Below, piece after piece: positions 42,803-51,622 of a DNA stretch of 64,000 nucleotides. Location of the stretch: NCBI RefSeq assembly GCF_035609205.1, contig NZ_CP141184.1, positions 3,190,501 to 3,254,500 of the forward strand. The letters are read 5' to 3'. The notes beneath the pieces are model-generated. The model made no database searches. It saw only the letters and a program-made list of their open reading frames with translations, and was not told where the DNA came from. Every line of letters starts with the position of its first letter. Within the stretch, counting starts at the first letter, position 1. A program made the position numbers and the translations under genes. The DNA comes from Hymenobacter sp. GOD-10R. GTDB taxonomy: Bacteria; Bacteroidota; Bacteroidia; Cytophagales; Hymenobacteraceae.

Positions 42803-44851
42803 ATGATTTGTTTAGGCAGACTACTGGGAGCGGTGCTTTGGTGCCTGCTCCAGTTGAGCTTGGTTCCCGCGAGGGGCCAAGTGAAATGGCCCGCTACGCA
42901 ACTGCTTCCGTCCTTCCACAAGCCGGCCAAAACGCAGGATCTAATCTATCTGCGCGAAGCGCCTTCCCGGTGGCAAGCCGAAGGTTCATCGCTTAAGCAC
43001 GGCACGGGACGCAGGGAAGGTGACGGGTGGCTTTGCCAGTCGGGCAGGGACGAGCCTAATCAGCCTATGGTGTATGGGCCCTTGGTGTACGGCCCCTATG
43101 CCACCCGTATGCCGGCCGGACCCCAGGTAGCCGAGTTTCGCTTGCAGGTTGACAACAACACGGCCACTAACGATTCGATCGTAGATATCGACGTTCGAAA
43201 TGTAACCACGGGCCAAACGTTGGCCACGCAGACGCTTACCCGGCGGCAATTCCCCCTCGCCTCCGACTATACCACCTTTACGCTGCCCTTTGTCCTACCG
43301 GTGGCCGATCAAGTCCTAGAATTGCGCGTGTTTTGGCGTGGCACTTCCTCCACGAAGGTGGACTGGGTGGGACTACAGCACAATCCATCGGCGGCCGAAA
43401 TGTATTTGTTTGCCTCGCTGAAAGGTCTCGTCAACCAGAAACAGCCGCGCATCTTCTCCTACGAAGGTGACGCCTTCGCCGAGGGACCCTATACCTGGTT
43501 GGAGTCGTTGGGGTTGCTCTGGTCTGAACCCGCCGATAAGTGGGACCTGATCACCAAGTACCGGCACGAGCTAGCGGGCCTGATCGTGTATGATCCCGCG
43601 CAGCTGCACACCGTGAACCTGGCCACGTTGCTGGCCAAGGATAGAAAGGCCCTGATTGCCTCGCCCGACCTTGTCTCCCGGCTCACGGCTGCTCCCTATA
43701 ACTTGCCAGTCTTGCTGGACTTGCGCGGCCAGTTTCGCAGCAAGCTGCAGGTCTATCAGACCATTTACAACACGTATTGGCCGACGCTTGATCATCGATT
43801 GCTGATTGGACTGAATCCCGAGGCCCACAAAGCCGCCTTACGGGAGTATGCCACGGCGCTCGGGGCGGCCGTGATCTGGCTCGACCCACAAGTGGCCGGC
43901 GAGAGTGAACTGCTCAACCGCTTCTTGGCCGCCATGCCAGCGGGCGCGAACGTGATGGGGTGGTGGCCCGAGGAACAACCCGGCGTGGAGCGGGCCTCCG
44001 GCTATGGCCTAGCCACCATCGCCAGCGATTACGCCACCAACCTGACGGTGCATAGCGGGATGCCCCGGAAAATAACCCGGAAGCCTATCCCGCCGAAACC
44101 CGCCCTGCAAAACAAGATCTACGTGGCCTTCATCCTAAGTGACGGCGACAACTTACAATACGTCGAGCACCTGATGCGTAAGCTGTGGAACAACCCCGAC
44201 CGCGGAGCGGTGCCGATGGGCTGGACGCTCTCACCGGCTATGGTGGATGCCATGCCGGGCGCCTTGAACTACTACTGGCAAACCGCGACGGCCAACGACA
44301 ACCTCGTTTCGGGCCCTTCGGGCTACGGCTACGCGTATCCGAATAGCTTTCCCAATCAGCTTGCCTTGGACCAGTTCGTGGCCAAAACCGAGGAATACAA
44401 TCGGCGGGCGGGCTTGCGGGTAGTCACGGTTTGGAACACGATCCGTGGGGGCATCAACGAGCAGGTCGGTCGGCGCTTTGCCGAGAAAGCCCCCTCTTTG
44501 CTGGGGGTGACCGGCCAAAACACAGGCGGGGGCCTGACCATCTACCAGCAGCGGTTGCCTGGTCTGGCCCTATCCTGCAATTACTGCACAAGCGAACAAG
44601 CCATGAAAGACCACATTGCCACGGCCGCGGCGGGGTGGGATGGCCACGGGCCGCGCTTCGTCCTAATCCAGGCGCAGCCCTGGACCAACGTGACCCCCAC
44701 TACGTTCAAAAACGTGGCCACTTCGCTCAACGCTGATTATGTGGTGGTGCGGTCCGACCATCTTTTTCAACTGATCCGGCAGGCCAACGGCCTCTCATTG
44801 AACCCGAGCAGCAAATCCGCGGGGCGCGCCCGGGTAATGCAACCTCGTTGA
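42803..44851 (+). CDS. GxGYxYP-domain putative glycoside hydrolase
   Basis: About 682 residues from ATG 42803, with signal peptide (M-I-C-L-G-R-L-L, ending A-R-G-Q). The name-giving motif appears as S-G-P-S-G-Y-G-Y-A-Y-P-N-S-F near residue 515. The preceding part contains a GxGYxYP N-terminal domain (M-Y-L-F-A-S-L-K-G-L-V-N-Q-K-Q-P-R-I-F and W-x-x-Y-W-P). A jelly-roll-like stretch lies between 60 and 195. Family members lie near SusCD genes and are predicted polysaccharide hydrolases; the catalytic residues are unproven. Here the gene is about 4.6 kb from susD. Confidence 0.85.
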   Translation: MICLGRLLGAVLWCLLQLSLVPARGQVKWPATQLLPSFHKPAKTQDLIYLREAPSRWQAEGSSLKHGTGRREGDGWLCQSGRDEPNQPMVYGPLVYGPYATRMPAGPQVAEFRLQVDNNTATNDSIVDIDVRNVTTGQTLATQTLTRRQFPLASDYTTFTLPFVLPVADQVLELRVFWRGTSSTKVDWVGLQHNPSAAEMYLFASLKGLVNQKQPRIFSYEGDAFAEGPYTWLESLGLLWSEPADKWDLITKYRHELAGLIVYDPAQLHTVNLATLLAKDRKALIASPDLVSRLTAAPYNLPVLLDLRGQFRSKLQVYQTIYNTYWPTLDHRLLIGLNPEAHKAALREYATALGAAVIWLDPQVAGESELLNRFLAAMPAGANVMGWWPEEQPGVERASGYGLATIASDYATNLTVHSGMPRKITRKPIPPKPALQNKIYVAFILSDGDNLQYVEHLMRKLWNNPDRGAVPMGWTLSPAMVDAMPGALNYYWQTATANDNLVSGPSGYGYAYPNSFPNQLALDQFVAKTEEYNRRAGLRVVTVWNTIRGGINEQVGRRFAEKAPSLLGVTGQNTGGGLTIYQQRLPGLALSCNYCTSEQAMKDHIATAAAGWDGHGPRFVLIQAQPWTNVTPTTFKNVATSLNADYVVVRSDHLFQLIRQANGLSLNPSSKSAGRARVMQPR

Positions 44852-44863
44852 CCGGGCGCGCCC
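44822..44863 (+). terminator. 12-bp hairpin spanning the stop codon of the GxGYxYP gene
   Basis: GGGCGCGCCCGG (44822-44833) is the exact complement of CCGGGCGCGCCC (44852-44863). The 18-base loop contains the stop codon (44849-44851). The stem can end transcripts from both sides, since the DUF4260 gene converges from 44884. Part of the stem is coding sequence. Confidence 0.65.
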
Positions 44864-44883
44864 GCCTAAAGCTCTGTGCTCCC

Positions 44884-45288
44884 TTATGCTTGTGCGGCGC
44901 TGCTGGCCAACACGGAATCTACCAGCTCAGTGGCCGTACGATCCCCCACCTGACCCAGGTGAGTGTCGTGGAAACCGGTACCATACTTGAGTCCGTAGCC
45001 CAGCACGCGGTCGAAGGCGCTGTGCAACAGTAGCACGGTGCCTGCGAGCAGCAACACGGGCTGACCTAGCCACCAGCCGGCAACACCCACTGCTACGGCG
45101 AGGGCTTTGTGGTGAGCGAAGTTGTAGCACAGGGCGCCCACCCGCGGTCCGGCCAGATAGCCCAGCAGGCTCAGGTCCGGCAACAAAAAGGTGGCGGGCA
45201 GTACCCACCAGGAGTAGGGCAGGTGCGTGAAGATGAATAGGGCGAGCAGCAGTTGGGCAAGTTCTTCCAGTTTAAGGAGGTTCTTCAT
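44884..45288 (-). CDS. DUF4260 membrane protein
   Basis: A 134-residue protein starting at ATG 45288 (M-K-N-L-L-K-L-E-E-L-A-Q). Three to four hydrophobic helices. Motifs fit DUF4260: F-L-L-P-D-L-S-L-L-G-Y-L-A-G-P-R-V-G-A-L-C-Y-N, A-H-H-K-A-L-A, then H-S-A-F-D-R-V-L-G-Y-G-L-K-Y and F-H-D-T-H-L-G. Function unknown. The frame runs to 45360 but the earlier start is not supported. Confidence 0.85.
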   Translation of the reverse strand: MKNLLKLEELAQLLLALFIFTHLPYSWWVLPATFLLPDLSLLGYLAGPRVGALCYNFAHHKALAVAVGVAGWWLGQPVLLLAGTVLLLHSAFDRVLGYGLKYGTGFHDTHLGQVGDRTATELVDSVLASSAAQA

Positions 45289-45767
45289 GGGGCCGTTGGG
45301 AAGCGAGGTGAAACCGAATACCCAAAGGTCCCAGTTCTGGCCGCTCGGGAACGATAACAAAAGCTAAGAAAAACACGGGGGTACTTCCTGCTTGCGGGCT
45401 ATCGGTGCGGAGTACGCTCAGGTGCCCTTTGTCCGGATTCTCCGTTCCGACCCTAAAAGATACAGGTTAAGAACGCTATAACTACATGCATTAGGACTTG
45501 TCAGGGGTCAATTGATAGCTGCGTCCTACTCTTTCCCTTGAACACTTTGCGCTAAAAGCTATTACTTCAACTACTTGCCAACCCGGCCCTCAGTGTGCAT
45601 TCTACTAGGCTTAGACGAGCCGCACCGCCTGCTAACCCTGCCCAAGTAGCCCCTGCTCTTTTCCACCACCTGCACGTTTACGAACGCTTTTCCCGTGCTG
45701 TATCCGTTCGCTGATTTTCTTGGCTAAATTCATACTTTCAGCACTTGTTCTTCCATACCGATTCCTG
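45289..45767. other. Spacer between divergent genes, no gene seen
   Basis: About 480 bases separating DUF4260 and the DUF1080 lipoprotein. No frame with coding features, no RNA motif. It contains the promoters of both genes. Confidence 0.45.
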
Positions 45768-46562
45768 ATGCGTCTCATTCCCGTTGCGATCCTAGTGCTG
45801 CTGGCACTAGCTAGTTGTACCACTGGTCAGCATTCGCGCCAGCAGGCAGAATGGCTCCCGCTCTTTAATGGTCAGGATCTGCAGGATTGGATGGTGAAAA
45901 TCCAGCATCATGAGGTAGGCGAGAATTTCGGCAATACGTTTCGCGTAGCCGATGGCGTTATCCAGGTGCGCTATGATCAGTACGGAGAGTTCAATGATCA
46001 ATTCGGCCACTTGTACTACAAAGTACCCTTCTCCCAGTATCATCTCAAACTCGAGTACCGCTTTGTCGGCGCGCTGCAGCAAGGCGCTCCGAGCTACACC
46101 TTACGCAATAGTGGCGTCATGTTCCACTCGCAAGACCCGCGCTCGATGCCGAAGGAACAGGATTGGCCTATTTCCATTGAGTTTCAATTTCTGGGTGGGC
46201 TGGGCGATGGGAAGCCGCGTCCCACCGGCAACATGTGTTCGCCGGGCACGCAGATCGTGTACAACGGGCAACTCGATGAGCGCCACTGCATCGAGTCAAC
46301 CTCGAAGACCTATGATGGAGATCAGTGGGTCCGCGCAGAGCTCATCGTGCTAGGCGACTCAAGTATTACCCATATCATCAATGGCGATACGGTCATGCGC
46401 TACTCGAAGCCGCAGATTGGCGGTGGAGTCGTAAATCGGTACGATCCGGTGATGAAACAGGATGGCAAACTATTAACGAGCGGGTTTATTGCCCTACAAA
46501 GCGAAGGACAGCCGGTGGACTTTCGAAAGATCGAACTGAAAGATTTGTCCAAAAAGCGGTAG
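45768..46562 (+). CDS. DUF1080 (3-keto-disaccharide hydrolase) lipoprotein
   Basis: A 264-residue protein. ATG 45768 gives lipobox A-L-A-S-C (Cys17). The DUF1080 signature begins W-L-P-L-F-N-G-Q-D-L-Q-D-W. A concanavalin-like sandwich follows, with Y-Y-K-V-P-F-S-Q-Y-H-L-K-L-E-Y-R-F, then N-S-G-V-M-F-H-S-Q and W-P-I-S-I-E-F-Q-F-L-G-G. The C-terminal part has G-F-I-A-L-Q-S-E-G-Q-P-V-D-F-R-K-I-E-L. DUF1080 enzymes act on 3-keto-glycosides or related sugars and are common in polysaccharide-use clusters. An IS110 insertion lies just downstream. Confidence 0.9.
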   Translation: MRLIPVAILVLLALASCTTGQHSRQQAEWLPLFNGQDLQDWMVKIQHHEVGENFGNTFRVADGVIQVRYDQYGEFNDQFGHLYYKVPFSQYHLKLEYRFVGALQQGAPSYTLRNSGVMFHSQDPRSMPKEQDWPISIEFQFLGGLGDGKPRPTGNMCSPGTQIVYNGQLDERHCIESTSKTYDGDQWVRAELIVLGDSSITHIINGDTVMRYSKPQIGGGVVNRYDPVMKQDGKLLTSGFIALQSEGQPVDFRKIELKDLSKKR

Positions 46563-46593
46563 CGCGACCGCAACGGCCACGGGCAAGCAATTG

Positions 46594-47852
46594 ACAGGAT
46601 GAACGGTGTTAAAAGTCAAGCATTCAAGGGTAGATTTTTCATAAAATCAGCTTGGTAGGGCACGCCCGATTTGACAATAGCGAAGGCCTGTTTGAGCAGC
46701 TTGTTGCAGACGGCAATCAGAGCTAGTTTGCCGTTCTTGCCCTTGGCCACCAGTCGATCATAGAGTGCCTGACAAGCCGCGTTATATCGCTTAGCAGCAA
46801 AATTGCACATAAACAGCTTCCCGCGAATCAGGCTGCCACCCATTTTGGTGATACGCACTTTACCCCGCACGCTCGTGCCCGAGCTGTGCTCCCGTGGCGA
46901 GAGTCCGGCCATGGCAATGAGTTGCCGGTAATTAGCGAGACGGGTGAAGCCCCCGGCAAACAAGAGCAACATGCTGGCCGTCTTGCGGCCAATTCCCGGA
47001 ATGGAGTAGAGCAAGGTGATTTCCTTGGAAAAACGTTGTTCCAATAAGCTCAGCAGCTCTGCTTCCACCGCTTGTAGCTGCCCCGTGAGTACTTTTAGGG
47101 TCTGTTGGAGTCGCTTCCAGGCTATTGGACTGATCACCGGTTGCTGGGCAAGCGCTTCTAACGCGTTGCTGACCATGATTTTCTGTTTGAGTAGTTGCTC
47201 GGTGACTTGCTCGAGTTGTCGGCACTCAACTAGCACTTGCTCATCCAGCTGCCAGGGCTTGGCGGGCTGCTGTTGGCCGAAGCGGAGCAGCCATTGGGCA
47301 TCTTTGCGGTCACTTTTGCCTTTGCTCAGATGCATCTGGACAAAACGCTTGATGACCAACGGATTCAGCACGACTACTTGACCACCTTGCGTGTGCAAGT
47401 AATAGGCACAAGCTAAGTAGTAGGTGCCGGTGGCCTCCATCACGAACAGGCACTGGCGGCCACACGCTTGCACGAGTTGCTGAAAGCCGGCTTTACTGTT
47501 GCTCACCTCCAGGTGACGCACCTGCTGTTCAACTTGGTAACAGATGGCCAACGTGGCTTTGCTCACATCAATACCAACGACGGGAATACGTAGTACAGAA
47601 TCCATGTCTCAAACCAATAAAAGGGTGAATACAAGGGAGAAAAGGACTTCTAGAGAAGCTTTTGCTATCCTGATACAGGCTCTCGGGCCTCATGGAACGG
47701 TACAAAGTGCCTCTAGAAAAGAGAGGGGATTGTCATGTAAAACAGGCTCACAATAGCCTCATAAGATTTGAATCTTGCTCCTCTCTTTTCCTTCTCAATG
47801 GCCTTCCTTACGATAGGTAGGCGAACATAGGACGTTAGTTTACTCATCCTGT
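46594..47852 (-). mobile_element. IS110-family insertion sequence (probable limits)
   Basis: The element contains one transposase gene (46616-47605) and an approximately 250-base upstream non-coding part (47606-47852). ACAGGATGA at 46594-46602 has its exact inverted match at 47844-47852, giving tentative ends and a length of about 1.26 kb. IS110 elements encode a bridge RNA in a non-coding end; the 47606-47852 part is the likely source. It lies between the DUF1080 and GH18 genes without disrupting either. Confidence 0.65.
46616..47605 (-). CDS. IS110-family transposase
   Basis: A 329-residue protein. The RuvC-like DEDD part shows G-I-D-V-S-K (Asp13), F-V-M-E-A-T-G-T-Y-Y (Glu57) and G-K-S-D-R-K-D-A (Asp99, Asp102). 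A long coiled-coil linker follows, then S-I-P-G-I-G-R-K-T-A-S-M-L and the Transposase_20 domain with A-M-A-G-L-S-P-R and G-T-S-V-R-G-K-V-R-I-T-K-M-G-G, which holds the serine used in recombination. The frame is intact and the length fits, so the element may be active. Confidence 0.95.
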   Translation of the reverse strand: MDSVLRIPVVGIDVSKATLAICYQVEQQVRHLEVSNSKAGFQQLVQACGRQCLFVMEATGTYYLACAYYLHTQGGQVVVLNPLVIKRFVQMHLSKGKSDRKDAQWLLRFGQQQPAKPWQLDEQVLVECRQLEQVTEQLLKQKIMVSNALEALAQQPVISPIAWKRLQQTLKVLTGQLQAVEAELLSLLEQRFSKEITLLYSIPGIGRKTASMLLLFAGGFTRLANYRQLIAMAGLSPREHSSGTSVRGKVRITKMGGSLIRGKLFMCNFAAKRYNAACQALYDRLVAKGKNGKLALIAVCNKLLKQAFAIVKSGVPYQADFMKNLPLNA

Positions 47853-47968
47853 TCAGGCAAACAGTATGTCGCTGAACACTCTGGATGATTTGTTAACTGC
47901 TTCCTTGCGCATATAGCTCCTTACCTTCGGGGTAGTTTAAACGTATTGGTTAGCTGGCTACCTTTTCT

Positions 47969-49078
47969 ATGCGAAATGTTTTCTACCAAGCGGTACTGCT
48001 GCTGATTACGGCCGGAAGCACCATTGCCCTGTCCATAAATAATCCTCCGGCTGCCTCTAAGCCTAACATGGCTGTCATTGCTTACTACGCTGGCGACGCC
48101 AACGGTTTTCAGCAATATCCGACCCAGCAGCTTACGCACATTATTTACAGCTTTTTGCACCTGAACGGTACGGCTTTCACCTTCGATACTCCTAAGGATC
48201 AATCTACAGTGGCCGCGCTAGTCGCTCTCAAGGATCAGAATTCGCGGCTGAAAGTTATGCTGTCGTTAGGAGGTTGGGGTGGATGCGAAACCTGCTCGCA
48301 GGTATTTGGCACCGCACAAGGGCGTGCGGAGTTTGCGACCTCGGTCAAGCAAGTACTGATTGCTACCCATACGGACGGCATCGACTTAGATTGGGAGTAC
48401 CCGGCAGTTGCTGGACCACCGGGTCACCGCTTCGCGCCTGAAGACCGCCATAACTTCACGCTCCTGATACAGACATTGCGCGCCACCCTAGGCAACGATT
48501 ATGAAATCAGCTTTGCCGCAGGGGGCTTCCCCGACTATCTCCAACACGCTGTGGAGTGGGCAGCCGTGATGCCGCTGGTTAATCGCGTTAATCTGATGAG
48601 CTACGATCTGGTCAACGGCTATAGCACTATCACAGGCCACCACACGCCTTTGTACGCCACTCCTCAGCAAGGACTCTCGATTGACAGCGGAGTGCATTTT
48701 CTGGATTCAGTTGGCGTAGCGCCGAACAAGATCGTGATTGGCGCGGCCTTTTACGCACGAGTATTTAGCGGGGTGCAGCCCCGCAACCAGGGTCTGTATC
48801 AGGCAGGAAAGTTCAAACAGACATTTAACTATAAAGAGTTTACCGATAGTCTATCCATGGCACGGGGTTTTGTCACATACTGGGACGACGTAGCGCAGGC
48901 CCCGTATGCCTACAGCGCTCGTCGGCAGGAGTTTGCCTCCTTCGACGACAAGAAATCCATTCAGCTGAAAACCCGGTATGCGCGGGCAAAACACCTCGGA
49001 GGTATTATGTTCTGGGAGCTGACAGGCGACAACCCCCAGCACGGTTTGCTGGAGAGTCTGTATCGGGCAGCCCGGTAG
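47969..49078 (+). CDS. Secreted GH18 chitinase-like glycosidase
   Basis: A 369-residue protein with a signal helix (residues 5-22). The GH18 barrel is clear: V-I-A-Y-Y-A-G, I-I-Y-S-F-L-H-L, V-M-L-S-L-G-G-W, and D-G-I-D-L-D-W-E at 136-143, giving the DxxDxDxE motif with catalytic Glu143. Later motifs are L-M-S-Y-D-L-V-N-G-Y, I-V-I-G-A-A-F-Y-A-R and G-G-I-M-F-W-E-L-T-G-D. It likely hydrolyses chitin or a GlcNAc-containing glycan in the periplasm or outside. No chitin-binding or T9SS domain follows. It lies beside the IS110 element. Confidence 0.94.
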   Translation: MRNVFYQAVLLLITAGSTIALSINNPPAASKPNMAVIAYYAGDANGFQQYPTQQLTHIIYSFLHLNGTAFTFDTPKDQSTVAALVALKDQNSRLKVMLSLGGWGGCETCSQVFGTAQGRAEFATSVKQVLIATHTDGIDLDWEYPAVAGPPGHRFAPEDRHNFTLLIQTLRATLGNDYEISFAAGGFPDYLQHAVEWAAVMPLVNRVNLMSYDLVNGYSTITGHHTPLYATPQQGLSIDSGVHFLDSVGVAPNKIVIGAAFYARVFSGVQPRNQGLYQAGKFKQTFNYKEFTDSLSMARGFVTYWDDVAQAPYAYSARRQEFASFDDKKSIQLKTRYARAKHLGGIMFWELTGDNPQHGLLESLYRAAR

Positions 49079-49227
49079 CATTCGTTTAAAGTTGAGCTGC
49101 ACCCATGCGGAGCACTTAGCGGATGAAATACGAAGATCCACCCGCTTCTTGGATGGATCCTGCTGGCCGATCACTGCTAGAGTTTGAAATGCACTGCGCA
49201 TCCGCGCCGTATGCCTAGCTTTGTGGT

Positions 49228-49443
49228 ATGGCTTCTATCAATCGTGTTGAGTTCACCACCACTTCCGTTTACATATTTCTGTCTGGCGGCAGCTTCTGGT
49301 CGTGCTTGTTGACGGCTAAGCCGGCGACGTTCCTCTATCATGCCACTTCTGCCCAGCGGGCTAACTGGCAGCTGGCGAACAAGGATACAGCAGTGGAGTG
49401 GCCAGACCTAGGGGAGACGCTCACGATGGAGCAAATGAAGTAG
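49228..49443 (+). CDS. DUF2442-like small protein
   Basis: A 71-residue protein from ATG 49228. The end W-Q-L-A-N-K-D-T-A-V-E-W-P-D-L-G-E-T-L-T matches the DUF2442 pattern (R-x-x-W-x-L ... I-x-W-P-x-L-D-E-D-(I/L)-S), and the front has S-V-Y-I-F-L-S-G-G. DUF2442 proteins often pair with DUF4160 in toxin-antitoxin-like modules; no partner is visible here. It may be a solitary or orphaned antitoxin-type gene. Confidence 0.6.
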   Translation: MASINRVEFTTTSVYIFLSGGSFWSCLLTAKPATFLYHATSAQRANWQLANKDTAVEWPDLGETLTMEQMK

Positions 49444-49588
49444 CACCGCTAGGGAAGATTTGCAACAAAAGTGGAGGAACCCGCTAGAGAGCGAGCAGCG
49501 CCATCACCTATTCTTGAAAGAGCAAGAACTATTCGGTGACGAGTCCAACTCCATTTTTAATTAATCGTTTGTCTAGCCAGTTTTATTA

Positions 49589-50695
49589 ATGAACAATAAA
49601 GAACTGGCCCCCAAGCCGCACTACCCCATATTAGACGGCCTTCGCGGAGTTGCAGCCATCATCGTTGTTACTTTTCACCTAACCGAGCCATTAGCCACCG
49701 GGCATTTAGATAATCTCGTCAACCACGGGTACCTGGCAGTCGATTTCTTCTTTCTGTTATCTGGTTTCGTGATCGGCTATGCGTACGACGAGCGCTGGCC
49801 TAAAATGACCGTTGGTAATTTTTTCAAACGTCGTATTGAGCGTCTGCAACCCATGGTGGTGTTGGGGATGACCCTCGGCGCTATCGGCTTTTATTTCACC
49901 GATTCTACGCTCTGGCCGCTCATTCATACGGTTCCGGGCTGGAAGATGCTGCTGGTACTGCTGATCGGTTACACGATCCTGCCTGTGCCTTTGGCGCTTG
50001 ACATCCGAGGCTGGGAAGAGATGCACCCCTTGAATAGCGTAGGATGGTCCTTATTCTTTGAATACGTTGCCAACATCCTCTATGCTATCTGGATTCGAAA
50101 ATTTTCCAACACAGCCTTAGGCATCTTCGTTGGTATCGCGGCTCTTGCACTCGCCCACCTGGCCATCACAAATGGCGACGTCAGTGGGGGCTGGACCCTG
50201 AATGTGGAACAGGTGCGCATTGGGCTAACCCGTACCATGTACCCTTTCTTTGCCGGGCTGCTACTTTCACGTGTAGCGAAGCCGACGCGTATTAATAATG
50301 CCTTTTTGTGGTGCAGCCTCTTAATAGCTGTTGTACTGTACATGCCACGCATTGGCGGCGCGGAGCATGGTTGGCTAAACGGGCTCTACGAAGCGGGTTG
50401 CATTATCTTCGTTTTCCCGCTTATCGTGTACCTAGGTGCCAGTGGCGTGCTGCAAACGCAGCGAGAGAACAGGATCTGCAAATTCTTAGGAGACATATCC
50501 TATCCGCTGTACCTGGTGCATTACCCGCTGGTCTATTTTTACGTTGCTTGGATCAGCAATCATAAAGGCGCAACGCTTGGGCAAGTGTGGCCCTATGCGT
50601 TGCTCATTCTAACCGGAGGAATTGTTTTGGCCTACGCCGCCTTGAAATGGTATGATGAGCCGGTTCGCAAATGGTTGCGAAAAAAGCTTGCGTAG
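49589..50695 (+). CDS. Acyltransferase 3 (OafA/NodX type) membrane protein
   Basis: A 368-residue protein with about ten hydrophobic helices. The N-terminal motif L-D-G-L-R-G-V-A-A-I-I-V-V-T-F-H (His31) and the F-F-F-L-L-S-G-F-V segment identify the acyltransferase-3 family, as does P-L-N-S-V-G-W-S-L-F-F-E-Y. It ends with F-L-G-D-I-S-Y-P-L-Y-L-V-H-Y-P-L. Such enzymes O-acetylate surface or secreted glycans. It stands alone between the GH18/DUF2442 genes and a lipoprotein gene. Confidence 0.92.
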   Translation: MNNKELAPKPHYPILDGLRGVAAIIVVTFHLTEPLATGHLDNLVNHGYLAVDFFFLLSGFVIGYAYDERWPKMTVGNFFKRRIERLQPMVVLGMTLGAIGFYFTDSTLWPLIHTVPGWKMLLVLLIGYTILPVPLALDIRGWEEMHPLNSVGWSLFFEYVANILYAIWIRKFSNTALGIFVGIAALALAHLAITNGDVSGGWTLNVEQVRIGLTRTMYPFFAGLLLSRVAKPTRINNAFLWCSLLIAVVLYMPRIGGAEHGWLNGLYEAGCIIFVFPLIVYLGASGVLQTQRENRICKFLGDISYPLYLVHYPLVYFYVAWISNHKGATLGQVWPYALLILTGGIVLAYAALKWYDEPVRKWLRKKLA

Positions 50696-50769
50696 AACCG
50701 CAATAGGGGCGATAGTGTCAAAAAAGGCGACAGCTACTAATACTACTACCGTTTAGTGACGCACGGAGA

Positions 50770-50792
50770 GCGAGGCATGGAAAATACCTCGC
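50770..50792. terminator. Short hairpin between convergent genes
   Basis: GCGAGG (50770-50775) pairs with CCTCGC (50787-50792), with an A-rich loop. It lies in the 120-base space between the acyltransferase stop and the lipoprotein stop, a sensible site for a bidirectional terminator. Confidence 0.45.
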
Positions 50793-50815
50793 CATCCATC
50801 ACGGCTAAGTACTCA

Positions 50816-51313
50816 CTACAACTTGTGCAACTCCTGCGAGAGAGAGCCAGTTAAAAAAAGGTCGTTAGCTACATAGGGTCCTTTCTGAGTTTGATCAAGC
50901 GTCACGCTCATCGTCTTCTTGCCGTCCACCACGATGCTGGCAGTAAGTTGGGAGTTCGTGGGTGGTACATAGCCGCCTGACCCACACCCGAGAAACGAGG
51001 TGCGTACGCTAACAGCATTCGTATTTAGTGCATCAATGCTCGCTAATGAGCCGAGCGTATACGTTGTATCAACGCTGCCGCCGACGTAATCCTTCTGGGC
51101 AATAAGGGTGGTCGTAACGACTCCATTCAGCCGCTGGGTGGTGTAGATCTGCAAGCTAGCACCAAGTTTAGGCAACAAGTTCTGACCTTCGACATGCACC
51201 GCGACGTTGTGCGAGGAGCTCTTAGGAGTGGCATCCTCCTCCTTGCTGCCGCAGCTCAGAAGAGGAAGAATAGATACGTAAAGGGTATACCGGAGTAGGG
51301 ATAAATTTTTCAT
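50816..51313 (-). CDS. Lipoprotein, paralogue of the one at 61716
   Basis: A 165-residue protein. The signal ends L-P-L-L-S-C (Cys21) and continues G-S-K-E-E-D-A-T-P. The mature part is a beta-rich domain with N-V-A-V-H-V-E-G-Q and I-V-V-D-G-K-K-T-M-S-V-T-L-D. Its C-terminus (F-L-T-G-S-L-S-Q-E-L-H-K-L) parallels the end of the 61716 lipoprotein (Y-L-M-G-S-T-A-V-Q-M-D-K-L). No known family. Confidence 0.7.
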   Translation of the reverse strand: MKNLSLLRYTLYVSILPLLSCGSKEEDATPKSSSHNVAVHVEGQNLLPKLGASLQIYTTQRLNGVVTTTLIAQKDYVGGSVDTTYTLGSLASIDALNTNAVSVRTSFLGCGSGGYVPPTNSQLTASIVVDGKKTMSVTLDQTQKGPYVANDLFLTGSLSQELHKL

Positions 51314-51622
51314 GGCTAATATTAGTGCATACTAATACTTTGCCAAGTTCCTTCTCAGTACCTGCGTGTCAATGCGAGTCTCTTCTCCTTCATGACGCCG
51401 ATAGGCCTGACCAGCGAGCAGGAGTTTGGCCAGAAAAAGAAGCGAAGAAGAGAGTTGCGATTACGATATACTGGTGACTGAAGGCTGTCGAGCATTTTAC
51501 CAATATCACAGTCAAAGGAAGTAGAGCTGCCTTTGATCAATAGGGTTAGACATGCTAGGTAATTTGCTGGCTACTCCGCCGGCAGACTTCTTAAGAACCC
51601 AGTAGTCCACTGCCTACATCAA
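51314..51622. other. Spacer without a gene
   Basis: About 310 bases upstream of the lipoprotein gene and downstream of the exporter. The minus frame 51355-51540 lacks coding features. Nothing else seen. Confidence 0.4.
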
